A stretch of DNA of 64,000 bases from Rhizobium alarense (GTDB taxonomy: Bacteria > Pseudomonadota > Alphaproteobacteria > Rhizobiales > Rhizobiaceae). Position 1 is the first letter of the stretch. Each line of letters opens with the position of its first letter. Shown piece by piece: positions 35,344 to 43,087 of the stretch. A program made the position numbers and the translations under genes. The notes below the pieces were generated by a model. That model did no database searches and was not told the origin of the DNA. It saw only the letters and a program-made list of their open reading frames with translations. The DNA is taken from positions 1-64,000 of the forward strand of contig NZ_JAKGBU010000014.1 of the NCBI RefSeq assembly GCF_021555155.1, written 5' to 3'.

Positions 35344-36215
35344 AGCGACGTCGATTCCTGTTCATCGCCGCGGCAGCCGCCTTTTCCGGCACGGCCCGCG
35401 CCGAAGTCACAGCCTGGCAGTCGGACATGCTCGGCGGCACCGTACGCGTGGATATGCGCGGCCCGCAAGGTCTGGCACAGAACGTTGCCGTCAGGATCCG
35501 CAGCACGATTGCCGAGGTCGAAGCGGCCGCCAGCCTGTTCAAAACCAGGTCCACCCTCGGCAGACTCAACGCTGAGGGCTATCTGGACGACCCGCCGTCT
35601 GCTCTTCGCGATCTCCTTCGTCTGGCCGGCCATGTCCATCAGGCGACGGATGGGCGGTTCGACCCAACGGTGCAGCCGCTATGGCGCGCGCTTGCCGAGG
35701 GGCGCGACACCAAAGAGGCACGCGCAGCTATCGGCTGGAAGCGGGTCCGCCTGGGGCCGCCCGTCCGACTGGATGATGGGCAAGCGCTGACCTTGAACGG
35801 CATCGCGCAGGGTTATGCGGCTGATCGCGTGCGTCGCCTGTTGTTTGCAGAAGGGTATGCGCAGACCCTCGTGGACATGGGGGAATTCGCCGCCATTGGC
35901 GGACCGTTCAGTGTTTCCGTCGAAGATCCGTCTTTGGGTCGAATTGCGACCCGCCGCCTCGACGGCAACGCCATCGCGACTTCAAGCCCTTCGGCAATGA
36001 TGCTCGGTACAAGTTTTCATATTCTCGGGCCGCGCGGTGAACGGCCCCGCTGGTCGACGGTATCGGTGGAGGCGGAAAGCGCGGCGCTGGCGGACGGATT
36101 CTCGACCGCCTTCTGCTTGATGACGCCCGAGGAGATTCGCGCAACGCTGCGCCACGCCCGGAGTGTAACGCGCGTCACCGCAGTCGACCCGGCCGGCGAT
36201 GTCTCGACGTTCTGA
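35340..36215 (+). CDS. apbE: FAD:protein FMN transferase (ApbE-like)
   Basis: A 291-residue ApbE-family enzyme with an N-terminal export signal (MKRRRFLFIAAAAAFSG, possibly Tat because of the RRRFLF motif). Family blocks include GRFDPTVQPLWRAL, LNGIAQGYAADRVRRLL and LVDMGEFAAIGGP, close to the DLNGIAKGYAVD and LVNLGGE patterns, and TVSVEAESAALADGFSTAF, which matches the late Mg-binding region. It attaches FMN to a Thr of an FMN-binding domain, and the obvious target is the NosR-like protein just upstream. It is translationally coupled to that gene and ends two bases before the converging MoxJ-like gene. Confidence 0.9.
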   Translation: MKRRRFLFIAAAAAFSGTARAEVTAWQSDMLGGTVRVDMRGPQGLAQNVAVRIRSTIAEVEAAASLFKTRSTLGRLNAEGYLDDPPSALRDLLRLAGHVHQATDGRFDPTVQPLWRALAEGRDTKEARAAIGWKRVRLGPPVRLDDGQALTLNGIAQGYAADRVRRLLFAEGYAQTLVDMGEFAAIGGPFSVSVEDPSLGRIATRRLDGNAIATSSPSAMMLGTSFHILGPRGERPRWSTVSVEAESAALADGFSTAFCLMTPEEIRATLRHARSVTRVTAVDPAGDVSTF

Positions 36216-36217
36216 AT

Positions 36218-37114
36218 CTATCGTTGAGGCAGCGTGAAGCTCAGGCCATGCGCCGCGAAAATCCGCGTGACTTCCCCATCGGCAAGCGCTTTTTCGATCG
36301 CTGCGTCAACGGCATAGGCGAGATCCTTGTGCTGGAAATTCACGCCGACGCCAATTGTCCAGCTTCCGCGCGCAAAACCGACAAGGGGCGGAGAATGCAC
36401 TTTCAGCCCGACATCCGGATGGCGGGTGAGCCCGGCTTCCAGCTCCGCGCGCGGACCCATTGCCGCCTTGGTGTCGCCTTTAGCGAGTCCGTCCACCGCC
36501 GCTGCGGTCGAGCGATAGCGGCGGATCTTGTCCACGGGACCGATCAGCGACGTAAGATAGAAGTCCGAAATCGCGTCGTTCTCAACTGCCACGGAGTCGA
36601 ACCGGAAAAAGGGCGGGGTCGGCGCCTTCTCCTCGTAGTCGGAAGCGCCATAGGCAATCGCGATGTTCTCCGTGGCGTACTGCCCGGTAAAGCTCACCTG
36701 CTCGATGCGGCAGACGAGCGCACTGTCATAGGGCACATGCAGCATCACGTCGCTGACGCGACCGCCAATGGCGGCACCCTTCCAGACGTAGTTCAAGAGA
36801 TCCGCTTCCAGATTTTCGCCGGCCGCAACGAGGCGGAACTTCGCCTCGACCCCAAGGGCCTTCGCGATCAGCCGGCCGATTTCGATGTCCACGCCGGCCG
36901 CCTTCCCCTTCTCGTCGAACGACCAGGGCGGATAGTTCTCATAGACGGCGAACTCGATCCAGCCCTCCTCGATGATCCTGTCGAACTCGCGTCCGACATC
37001 CTGCGCAAACGTGTTTTGCGGCTTGAACTGGGGCCTGGAGTCCTCGCAACGCGCGAAAGCGCCGCCCGGATAGGCGACGCCAATTGCCAAGGCCAGAAGG
37101 GCGTGGCGCATCAT
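36218..37114 (-). CDS. Quinoprotein-associated periplasmic binding protein (MoxJ/XoxJ-like)
   Basis: A 298-residue secreted protein (signal MMRHALLALAIGVAYPG) of the type 3 periplasmic binding fold. Family traits are FAVYENYPPWSFDEKGKAAG, DIEIGRLIAKALG, RVSDVMLHVPYDS and VENDAISDFY. Homologues accompany PQQ-dependent methanol and alcohol dehydrogenases and, in the XoxJ case, are thought to help activate the dehydrogenase. It follows the cytochrome c gene by six bases in a two-gene operon. That it binds and matures the dehydrogenase at 44236 is inference. Confidence 0.85.
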   Translation of the reverse strand: MMRHALLALAIGVAYPGGAFARCEDSRPQFKPQNTFAQDVGREFDRIIEEGWIEFAVYENYPPWSFDEKGKAAGVDIEIGRLIAKALGVEAKFRLVAAGENLEADLLNYVWKGAAIGGRVSDVMLHVPYDSALVCRIEQVSFTGQYATENIAIAYGASDYEEKAPTPPFFRFDSVAVENDAISDFYLTSLIGPVDKIRRYRSTAAAVDGLAKGDTKAAMGPRAELEAGLTRHPDVGLKVHSPPLVGFARGSWTIGVGVNFQHKDLAYAVDAAIEKALADGEVTRIFAAHGLSFTLPQR

Positions 37115-37120
37115 GGCGGG

Positions 37121-37807
37121 CTACTGCGTCGCGGACAGGCCGACAGTCAGGACCTCCGCCGCCCTCTTCCAGCTTTCCGGCGTGTCGGAGAGAATGCGCG
37201 CGGCCTCGTAGGTGACGCTATCGGCGACCGGGGCGCCGGAAGCGGTCTTCACTTCGATGGCAATCGTTTCCAGCTCTTTCTTGAGCGCCCCCGTATCGGT
37301 CACCTTGCCGCTGCCGAGTTCGTCGCGGATTTCATGGAGACGCTTTGCGTGCGCGTCGAGCGCACCGTCTTCCGGCCGCGTTTCGACATAGGTGCGGATC
37401 GCCCAAGCCGCCTTCTGCCCGAGGATATCGCCGAACGCCGGCATTTTTGTCGTGCCGTCCTGGGTATAGCCGTGGCGGAACCGTTCGACGAACCACTCGT
37501 CTCCGTATTCCTCGGCCTCGAGAAAGCGCAGGTCCGGTGCGAGGCCGCCCGAGACAGCACCAAGACCATGGCAGCGTGCGCAGTTCTGATTAAAACCGGA
37601 GGCTCCTATTTCGACAGCTTTCAACCAGACGTCGTGCCCAACCTTTGCCTCACGATAGGGATTTTCGGTCAGCCACTCTTCGCCGACGTCCGGCAACGCC
37701 TCCGTGTTCACAGGCTGCGGGACGACGTCGCCGTGGGCGATCACCATGCTCGTCGTCGCCATCAGGATAAAAGCGGCGATCCCGCCACGAATGATATTGG
37801 CCGACAT
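37121..37807 (-). CDS. Periplasmic cytochrome c (c550-like, PQQ alcohol oxidation)
   Basis: A 228-residue protein from the ATG at 37807 (GGGAGG upstream). A signal peptide (cleavage near VIAHGD) is followed by a single haem c motif, CARCHG, with TKMPAF giving the likely axial Met. A C-terminal helical extension (about 150-228) has no recognised motif. It matches the PedF/ExaB-like cytochromes that accept electrons from quinoprotein alcohol dehydrogenases. A regulon motif lies about 65 bases upstream, in the region shared with the divergent gene at 37961. Confidence 0.88.
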   Translation of the reverse strand: MSANIIRGGIAAFILMATTSMVIAHGDVVPQPVNTEALPDVGEEWLTENPYREAKVGHDVWLKAVEIGASGFNQNCARCHGLGAVSGGLAPDLRFLEAEEYGDEWFVERFRHGYTQDGTTKMPAFGDILGQKAAWAIRTYVETRPEDGALDAHAKRLHEIRDELGSGKVTDTGALKKELETIAIEVKTASGAPVADSVTYEAARILSDTPESWKRAAEVLTVGLSATQ

Positions 37808-37867
37808 GCGGACCTCCCTCGCATTTCCAATTCCGCCTATTTCTAGGGCAACGAGGCAGCCGCGCGA

Positions 37868-37912
37868 TATTCGACCTAGGTCGCGGCGCCGCATGGCACC
37901 AAGGTCGTATTT
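37868..37912. promoter_or_regulatory. PQQ-regulon motifs, copies 2 and 3 (divergent promoter)
   Basis: GACCTAGGTCGC at 37873-37884 reads ACCTAGGTCGAAT on the minus strand, facing the cytochrome gene. ACCAAGGTCGTATTT at 37898-37912 faces the plus-strand gene at 37961. Each is about 50-70 bases from the start codon it faces. Confidence 0.7.
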
Positions 37913-37960
37913 CGGGTGCTTCGACATCCCGCCATCCTCACAGGAGTGGGAGGACGGGAT

Positions 37961-39148
37961 ATGCCGAAAGGCTTCAAAGGCAGCCGGAAAGGATTGTGCC
38001 TTGCAGCCGCAGTCTTCTGCTCGGCAACGTCGGCCGCGGCAGAGGTCGCGATACCGATGACCTATCTGCGCGAGGAGGTCGAGGCGCCGCCGATCCTCTC
38101 CAATCTCGATCCGATTCCCGAAGACCGCGGCATTGCCGGCGCGGAGGTGGCACTGGTCGATACCAGGACCACCGGCAGCTTCATGGGGCACGACTACAGC
38201 CTGGCGCTCGCCTCGGTGGAGCCCGGCGGCGATTTTCTTGCTGCCGCCAGAAAGGTGCTCGCCACCTCCAGGGTCGTCTTCCTCGATGCATCGCCGGAGG
38301 GCATTCTCGCGGTCGCGGACCTGCCGGAAGCCAAAGGCGCGCTGCTTTTCAACGTCTCGTCCGGTGCAGGGCGGCTGCGCGATGCGGATTGCCGCGCGAA
38401 TCTCCTGCACACGATGCCCGAGGACGCCATGCGTACGGACGCGCTCATGCAGGCACTGAAGGCGCGGCGCTGGAGCCGCACGGTGCTGATCGTCGGCCCG
38501 AAACCGGAAGACCGCGCCTTCGCCGACACGTTGCGCGCGTCCGCCGCCAAATTCGGCGTGGACATTCTCGCCTCGAAAGACTGGACGTTCGACACCGACC
38601 TGCGCCGCGCCGCGGGCCGGGAAATCCCGCTGTTCACCCAGGATTTTCCCGACCACGACGTCCTGCTGATCGCCGACGAGGCCGACGATTTCGCCCGCTA
38701 CGTGCAGGACAACACCTGGCTGCCGCGGCCTGTCGCCGGATCGGACGGCCTGCATGGAGAAGGATGGGCGCCGGTTCTCGAACAATGGGCCGCCGTACAG
38801 CTCCAGAACCGCTTCGAGAAGGCGATGGGCCGCCCGATGAACTCGCGCGACTATGCCGCCTGGACGGCGCTGCGCACCATCGGCGAGGCCGTCACGCGAA
38901 CCAATTCCGGCGATCCGGCGGTCCTGCGCGCCTTCATCCTGTCTGCCAGGTTCACCCTCGACGGCTTCAAGGGCCGCAGCCTGAGCTATCGCGATTGGGA
39001 CGGCCAGCTTCGCCAGCCGATGGCGGTCGTCAACGCGCGCGCGCTGGTCGAACTCGCACCGCTCGACGGCTATCTGCACCAGACCAACGAAATGGATACG
39101 CTTGGCCTTGACCGGCCCGAAAGCGCCTGCACCGCCTTTGGAGGATGA
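37961..39148 (+). CDS. PQQ-alcohol-dehydrogenase-system substrate-binding protein
   Basis: A 395-residue secreted protein (signal KGLCLAAAVFCSATSAAA) related to Liv-type binding proteins. It belongs to the variant repeatedly found with PQQ-dependent alcohol dehydrogenases: IPMTYLREEVEAPPILSNLD at the N-terminus, GAEVALVDTRTTGSFMGHDY, and SYRDWDGQLRQPMAVVNARA near the C-terminus. The start at 37961 follows GGAGTGGGAGGACGGG. It heads a five-gene unit with a beta-propeller protein, a small secreted protein and an ABC ATPase-permease pair. Confidence 0.88.
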   Translation: MPKGFKGSRKGLCLAAAVFCSATSAAAEVAIPMTYLREEVEAPPILSNLDPIPEDRGIAGAEVALVDTRTTGSFMGHDYSLALASVEPGGDFLAAARKVLATSRVVFLDASPEGILAVADLPEAKGALLFNVSSGAGRLRDADCRANLLHTMPEDAMRTDALMQALKARRWSRTVLIVGPKPEDRAFADTLRASAAKFGVDILASKDWTFDTDLRRAAGREIPLFTQDFPDHDVLLIADEADDFARYVQDNTWLPRPVAGSDGLHGEGWAPVLEQWAAVQLQNRFEKAMGRPMNSRDYAAWTALRTIGEAVTRTNSGDPAVLRAFILSARFTLDGFKGRSLSYRDWDGQLRQPMAVVNARALVELAPLDGYLHQTNEMDTLGLDRPESACTAFGG

Positions 39149-39149
39149 G

Positions 39150-40115
39150 ATGAGACTTCCGGCCCTGCTGATCGTGCCCCTGCTGACCGCAACACCTCTT
39201 CAGGTGTCCGCCGGCGAAATCTGGGTGACGAACGAAAAGGACGACACCATCTCCGTGATCGACACGGACAAGCTGGAAGTGGTGCGGACCATCCAGACCG
39301 GCGAGCGACCGCGTGGCATCACCTTCAATTCCGACAAGAGCCGCGTCTACATCTGCGCGTCCGACAGCGACACGGTCCAGGCAATGGATCCCGCCACCGG
39401 CGAGATCCTGCACGACCTGCCCTCCGGCGAGGATCCCGAGCAGTTCGTGCTCGCCCCCGACGACAAGCATTTGTGGATTGCCAACGAAGACGATGCGGTG
39501 ACGACGGTCGTGGACGTCGACACGCGGCAGGTCGTGGCCCAGGTCAATGTCGGCATCGAGCCGGAAGGCATGGCGGTCTCGCCGGACGGCAAGATCGTCA
39601 TAACCACGTCGGAAACGACGAACATGGCCCACTGGATCGACACCGACAAGAAGACGATCTTCGCCAACACGCTCGTCGATTCCCGTCCACGCCACGCAGA
39701 ATTCGCCAAGGGCGGCACCGAACTCTGGGTCTCGTCCGAAATCGGCGGCACGATCACCGTCTTTGACGTCGCGACGCAGGCGGAAAAGGCGAAGATCCGC
39801 TTCGAGATCACGGGCGTCAATGCCGACCTCATCCAGCCCGTCGGTTTCAAATTCACCCCGGACGGCAAGACGGCCTTCGTCGCCCTCGGTCCCGCCAACC
39901 ACGTTGCGGTGATCGATGCCGATACGTTCGAGACGAAGGCCTATGTCCTCGTCGGCCGCCGCGTCTGGCACCTGGCCTTCTCGCCGGACCACACGCAGCT
40001 TTTCACCACCAACGGCGTCTCGGGCGACGTGACCGTCATCGACGTCGCATCGCTGGAACCCGTGAAATCGATCAAGGTCGGGCGCTTCCCCTGGGGCGCC
40101 GCGTCCAGACCGTGA
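39150..40115 (+). CDS. PQQ-associated periplasmic beta-propeller protein
   Basis: A 321-residue secreted protein. After a signal peptide (LPALLIVPLLTATPLQVSAG) it carries about seven YVTN-type repeats, such as IWVTNEKDDTISVIDTDKLE, LWIANEDDAVTTVVDVDTR and HVAVIDADTFETKAYV. The YVTN repeat family forms a seven-bladed propeller in the periplasm. Proteins of this kind are consistently encoded with the PQQ alcohol system ABC genes; their biochemical role is not established. It starts one base after the previous stop and is in the same operon. Confidence 0.87.
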   Translation: MRLPALLIVPLLTATPLQVSAGEIWVTNEKDDTISVIDTDKLEVVRTIQTGERPRGITFNSDKSRVYICASDSDTVQAMDPATGEILHDLPSGEDPEQFVLAPDDKHLWIANEDDAVTTVVDVDTRQVVAQVNVGIEPEGMAVSPDGKIVITTSETTNMAHWIDTDKKTIFANTLVDSRPRHAEFAKGGTELWVSSEIGGTITVFDVATQAEKAKIRFEITGVNADLIQPVGFKFTPDGKTAFVALGPANHVAVIDADTFETKAYVLVGRRVWHLAFSPDHTQLFTTNGVSGDVTVIDVASLEPVKSIKVGRFPWGAASRP

Positions 40116-40133
40116 AATCCGAAGAAGGAGGGA

Positions 40134-40595
40134 ATGATGAAAAAGGCAATCCTGGCCGCTGTCGCGCTCATTGCCATGCCGCTGGCGGCACTGGCGGACG
40201 ACGATGACGACAACAAGGCGGATGCCGGCATGGGCCTTGCCGGCATCCTTTCCAAATCCAACCGCGAGACCCTGCCGGCGCTGACCCTGTCGGCCGGCCA
40301 GCCGGTCTCCAACGCGCCGCTGATGCTGACGTCCGGCAAATACTACACGCTGGCGATCGAGGCGGACGGCAGCCAGGAACTGGCACTCGAGGGAGCCGGC
40401 TTCTTCCGCGCCGTCTGGGTCAACGAGATCGTCATAGAGGGTATCGAGATCCGGCCGCTCGGCATCGACTCGATCGAATTCGACGACGGCGGCGAGGCGG
40501 AAATCAGCTTTGTCGCGATCAAGCCCGGCACCTACCATCTCAAGGTGCCCGGCAGCACCGGCGACACGCAACAGGTCTCGATCATCATAGAATGA
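40134..40595 (+). CDS. Small secreted protein of the PQQ alcohol operon
   Basis: A 153-residue protein with a signal peptide (KKAILAAVALIAMPLAALA) followed by an acidic run (DDDDDNKAD). The remainder looks like an all-beta, cupredoxin-like fold (SGKYYTLAIEADGSQELAL, ISFVAIKPGTYHLKVPGS), but the His-Cys-His-Met copper set is absent, so it is probably not a blue copper protein. A GAAGGAGGGA ribosome-binding site precedes it. It is encoded between the propeller protein and the ABC ATPase. No function is assigned. Confidence 0.75.
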   Translation: MMKKAILAAVALIAMPLAALADDDDDNKADAGMGLAGILSKSNRETLPALTLSAGQPVSNAPLMLTSGKYYTLAIEADGSQELALEGAGFFRAVWVNEIVIEGIEIRPLGIDSIEFDDGGEAEISFVAIKPGTYHLKVPGSTGDTQQVSIIIE

Positions 40596-40602
40596 GCAGC
40601 AG

Positions 40603-41316
40603 ATGAGCGGCTTGGTGATAGACGGAGTGAACCATGACTGGGGCGCGCGGCGCGCGCTCGATGGCGTGTCCTTCTCTGTCGAACCGGGCCGTTTCTGCGC
40701 GCTGCTCGGACCGAACGGCGCGGGGAAATCCACACTGTTCGGCATGCTCACGCGGCTCTTCACGCCGGGCGCCGGCCGCATCTCCGTCATGGGCCACGAC
40801 ATTGCGCGCGAGCCGCGCGCCGCGCTCGCCCGCATGGGCGTCGTGTTCCAGGCCCCGACGCTCGACCCCGACCTGACCGTCAGGCGGAACCTGCTTTATT
40901 TTGCGGCCCTCCATGGTCTTTGTGGACGGGAAGCCGAAGGACGCATGACCGCCATGCTCGAGCGGCTCGGCATGGCCGAGCGCGCCCGGGAGAAAGTGTC
41001 GGCGCTGAACGGTGGCCACCGCCGGCGCATGGAAATCGCCCGCGCCCTCATGCACCGGCCGGCGGTCCTGCTGCTGGACGAGCCTACGGTCGGCCTGGAT
41101 GCAGCCTCGCGCGCGGCGATCACGGAACACGTCCACCATCTTGCCGCGGAGGGGATGACCGTACTTTGGGCGACGCATCTGGTTGACGAGGTACGGCCGG
41201 AAGATCGCCTCGTCATTCTCCATCGCGGCCGGGTGCTTGCCGATGGCGAGGCCGGCGGGATCGGTGGCGCCGACCTGACGAAATGCTTCCTCGCGCTTAC
41301 GGGAGACCAGCCGTGA
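40603..41316 (+). CDS. ABC transporter ATP-binding protein, PQQ alcohol dehydrogenase system
   Basis: A 237-residue ATPase. Walker A is GPNGAGKST, Walker B VLLLDEPTVGLD, and LNGGHRRRMEIARAL replaces the LSGGQ signature, a substitution that also occurs in the PedA-like proteins of this system. It is of the ABC-2 (drug/efflux) class, not the import class. Its stop overlaps a GTG start of the permease gene. The pair probably exports or positions something needed for alcohol oxidation; the substrate is not known. Confidence 0.9.
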   Translation: MSGLVIDGVNHDWGARRALDGVSFSVEPGRFCALLGPNGAGKSTLFGMLTRLFTPGAGRISVMGHDIAREPRAALARMGVVFQAPTLDPDLTVRRNLLYFAALHGLCGREAEGRMTAMLERLGMAERAREKVSALNGGHRRRMEIARALMHRPAVLLLDEPTVGLDAASRAAITEHVHHLAAEGMTVLWATHLVDEVRPEDRLVILHRGRVLADGEAGGIGGADLTKCFLALTGDQP

Positions 41317-42155
41317 CGACGAAGGAGGTTCCGGCATCAGGGCCGAGGGCCGCTGGACCTTCCGGCCCGCGCCCGCTGGTCGCGCTGCGGGCGATCCTCC
41401 AGCGCGAAGCCTTGCGCTTCCTCGGCCAACGTGGCCGTCTGGTCGCAGCGCTCATCAGGCCGCTCGTCTGGCTCTTCGTCTTTGCCACCGGCTTTCGTGC
41501 CGCACTCGGCCTGTCGATCACACCGCCCTACCAGACCTACATCACCTACGAGATCTATATCGTGCCGGGACTCGTCGGGATGATCCTTTTGTTCAACGGT
41601 ATGCAATCCTCCCTCAGCCTCGTCTACGACCGGGAAATGGGATCGATGCGGCTCCTGCTCACGGCGCCGCTGCCGCGCTGGTGGCTGCTCTTCTGCCGGC
41701 TTCTCGCCGGCAGCCTGATCGCGATCCTGCAGGCCTATGCGTTCCTGGCGATCGCGGCGCTCTACGGCATCCGCTTTCCCTGGTCCGGGTATCTCGCCGC
41801 TGCCCCCGCGATGGCGGTCGCAGCGATGATGCTCGGCGCACTCGGCCTGTTGCTCTCCTCGCTCGTCCGCCAGCTGGAGAACTTCGCCGGCGTGATGAAC
41901 TTCGTGATCTTCCCGATGTTCTTCCTGTCCTCCGCGCTCTATCCGCTGTGGAAGATGGCCGAGGCCTCGCCGCGGCTGAGGGATCTTTGCGAACTCAATC
42001 CCTTCACCCATGCCGTCGAACTCATCCGCTTCGCGCTCTATGCAAAGGGCAATCCGATGGCGCTTGCTGTCACGGTTGCCGCCTTCGTCGTCTTCGGGCT
42101 CGCCGCGGTCTGGGGCTACGACCCCGCCCGCGGGCTTATCGCACGCAAGGCCTGA
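41313..42155 (+). CDS. ABC-2 type permease, PQQ alcohol dehydrogenase system (PedC-like)
   Basis: About 280 residues from a GTG at 41313 that overlaps the ATPase stop (GTGA); an upstream ATG at 41283 would lie inside the ATPase gene. Six membrane segments are visible, and LMILLFNGMQSSLSL-like and FFLSSALYPLWKMAEASPRL blocks match ABC-2 permeases. The C-terminus has LNPFTHAVELIRFALY, typical of this family. It works with the ATPase at 40603. Confidence 0.87.
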   Translation: MTTKEVPASGPRAAGPSGPRPLVALRAILQREALRFLGQRGRLVAALIRPLVWLFVFATGFRAALGLSITPPYQTYITYEIYIVPGLVGMILLFNGMQSSLSLVYDREMGSMRLLLTAPLPRWWLLFCRLLAGSLIAILQAYAFLAIAALYGIRFPWSGYLAAAPAMAVAAMMLGALGLLLSSLVRQLENFAGVMNFVIFPMFFLSSALYPLWKMAEASPRLRDLCELNPFTHAVELIRFALYAKGNPMALAVTVAAFVVFGLAAVWGYDPARGLIARKA

Positions 42156-42199
42156 CGGATTTCGACGGACAAGAGGTTTTGCCGAAAAGGAGAACGGCC

Positions 42200-42331
42200 G
42201 TGCGCCTTGCCGTCCTGGCCGCCAGCCTTCTGCTTCTTTCCGCCAGTGCCGCACGGTCACAGGCGGAAGAGCGAACGAGCATGGCCAATCCGCGCCATCG
42301 GCTGCTACCTCGCCAGGCCCGACTCTCATGA
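42200..42331 (+). pseudogene. Probable remnant of a secreted-protein gene
   Basis: A GTG at 42200 opens a good signal peptide (VRLAVLAASLLLLSASAARS) with GAAAAGGAGAA upstream, but the frame stops after 43 codons. A different frame continues the region with protein-like composition (SHETARRLSVDEAASGGF) before it merges into the antisense of the ATPase gene. This looks like a gene disrupted by frameshift and truncation at the end of the PQQ ABC operon, its former product unknown. A short genuine peptide cannot be excluded. Confidence 0.45.
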
Positions 42332-42421
42332 AACGGCACGCCGCCTCTCCGTCGACGAGGCGGCAAGCGGCGGGTTTGCCCCCGCAATGTGTCTGCGGGA
42401 TGAGCTACGACCTCGGCGTCG

Positions 42422-43087
42422 TCACACCGGATGCGCCGACAATCGCAAATATGCTCCGGCTTTTTGGTCCTCGCAGGCAATCCGCGCAGGCCGCCCTTCG
42501 AGGCGCAGGATGCGTCCGGCGAGCCGCTCGGCCTCGGCACGCGCGTGGGTCACGAGGAGGGTCGCGCAGGTCCGAGCGGCGATCAGGCGTTCGAACAGGT
42601 CCATCATCTCGCAGGCGAGCGATGGGTCGAGGCTGACGAAGGGCTCATCCATCAAGAGCAGGTCTGGCGACGAGGCGAATGCGCGCGCCAGCGACAGCCG
42701 CCGCTGCTGGCCGACAGACAGCATGCCGGGGAAACGATCGCCAAGCCCGTCCAGCCCGACATCCTCCAGCCAGTGCAGCGCTTCCTCTTCGGATATACGG
42801 GCGACGATCGTGAGGTTTTCGGCCGCGGTCCGCCATGGCAGGAGGACGGGCTCCTGAAAGACCATCGCCAATCGTGCCGTCGCCTGGCGATGCCCTGCAA
42901 AAGTGCAGTCGAGGCCAGCGGCGATACGCAGCAGCGACGTCTTGCCGACACCGGACGGGCCGGTGAGCGCCACCGTCTCGCCCGGAGCCAGCGAAAGCTT
43001 GATCGGGCCGAGCACGCCGCACGGCCCGCCACATCGAAGATCCAGGCTAAGGACCGGCTCAACTGCCGGGATGATGGAAGACGCCAT
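42422..43087 (-). CDS. NitT/TauT-type ABC transporter ATP-binding protein
   Basis: A 221-residue SsuB/TauB-like ATPase. Walker A is GPSGVGKTS, the signature LSVGQQRRLSLARAF has Val for the usual Gly, and Walker B is LLLMDEPFVSLDP. Its start overlaps the binding-protein gene by 29 bases, so the two are coupled. No permease follows; the gene ends in the region containing the broken secreted-protein remnant. The likely permease is at 32349 on the same strand. Confidence 0.88.
   Translation of the reverse strand: MASSIIPAVEPVLSLDLRCGGPCGVLGPIKLSLAPGETVALTGPSGVGKTSLLRIAAGLDCTFAGHRQATARLAMVFQEPVLLPWRTAAENLTIVARISEEEALHWLEDVGLDGLGDRFPGMLSVGQQRRLSLARAFASSPDLLLMDEPFVSLDPSLACEMMDLFERLIAARTCATLLVTHARAEAERLAGRILRLEGRPARIACEDQKAGAYLRLSAHPV

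Noticed and set aside
37808-39079. N-terminal extension of the cytochrome c frame (652 codons in total)
   Set aside because: The extension is antisense of the PQQ-associated binding-protein gene; the ATG at 37807 has a ribosome-binding site and signal peptide.
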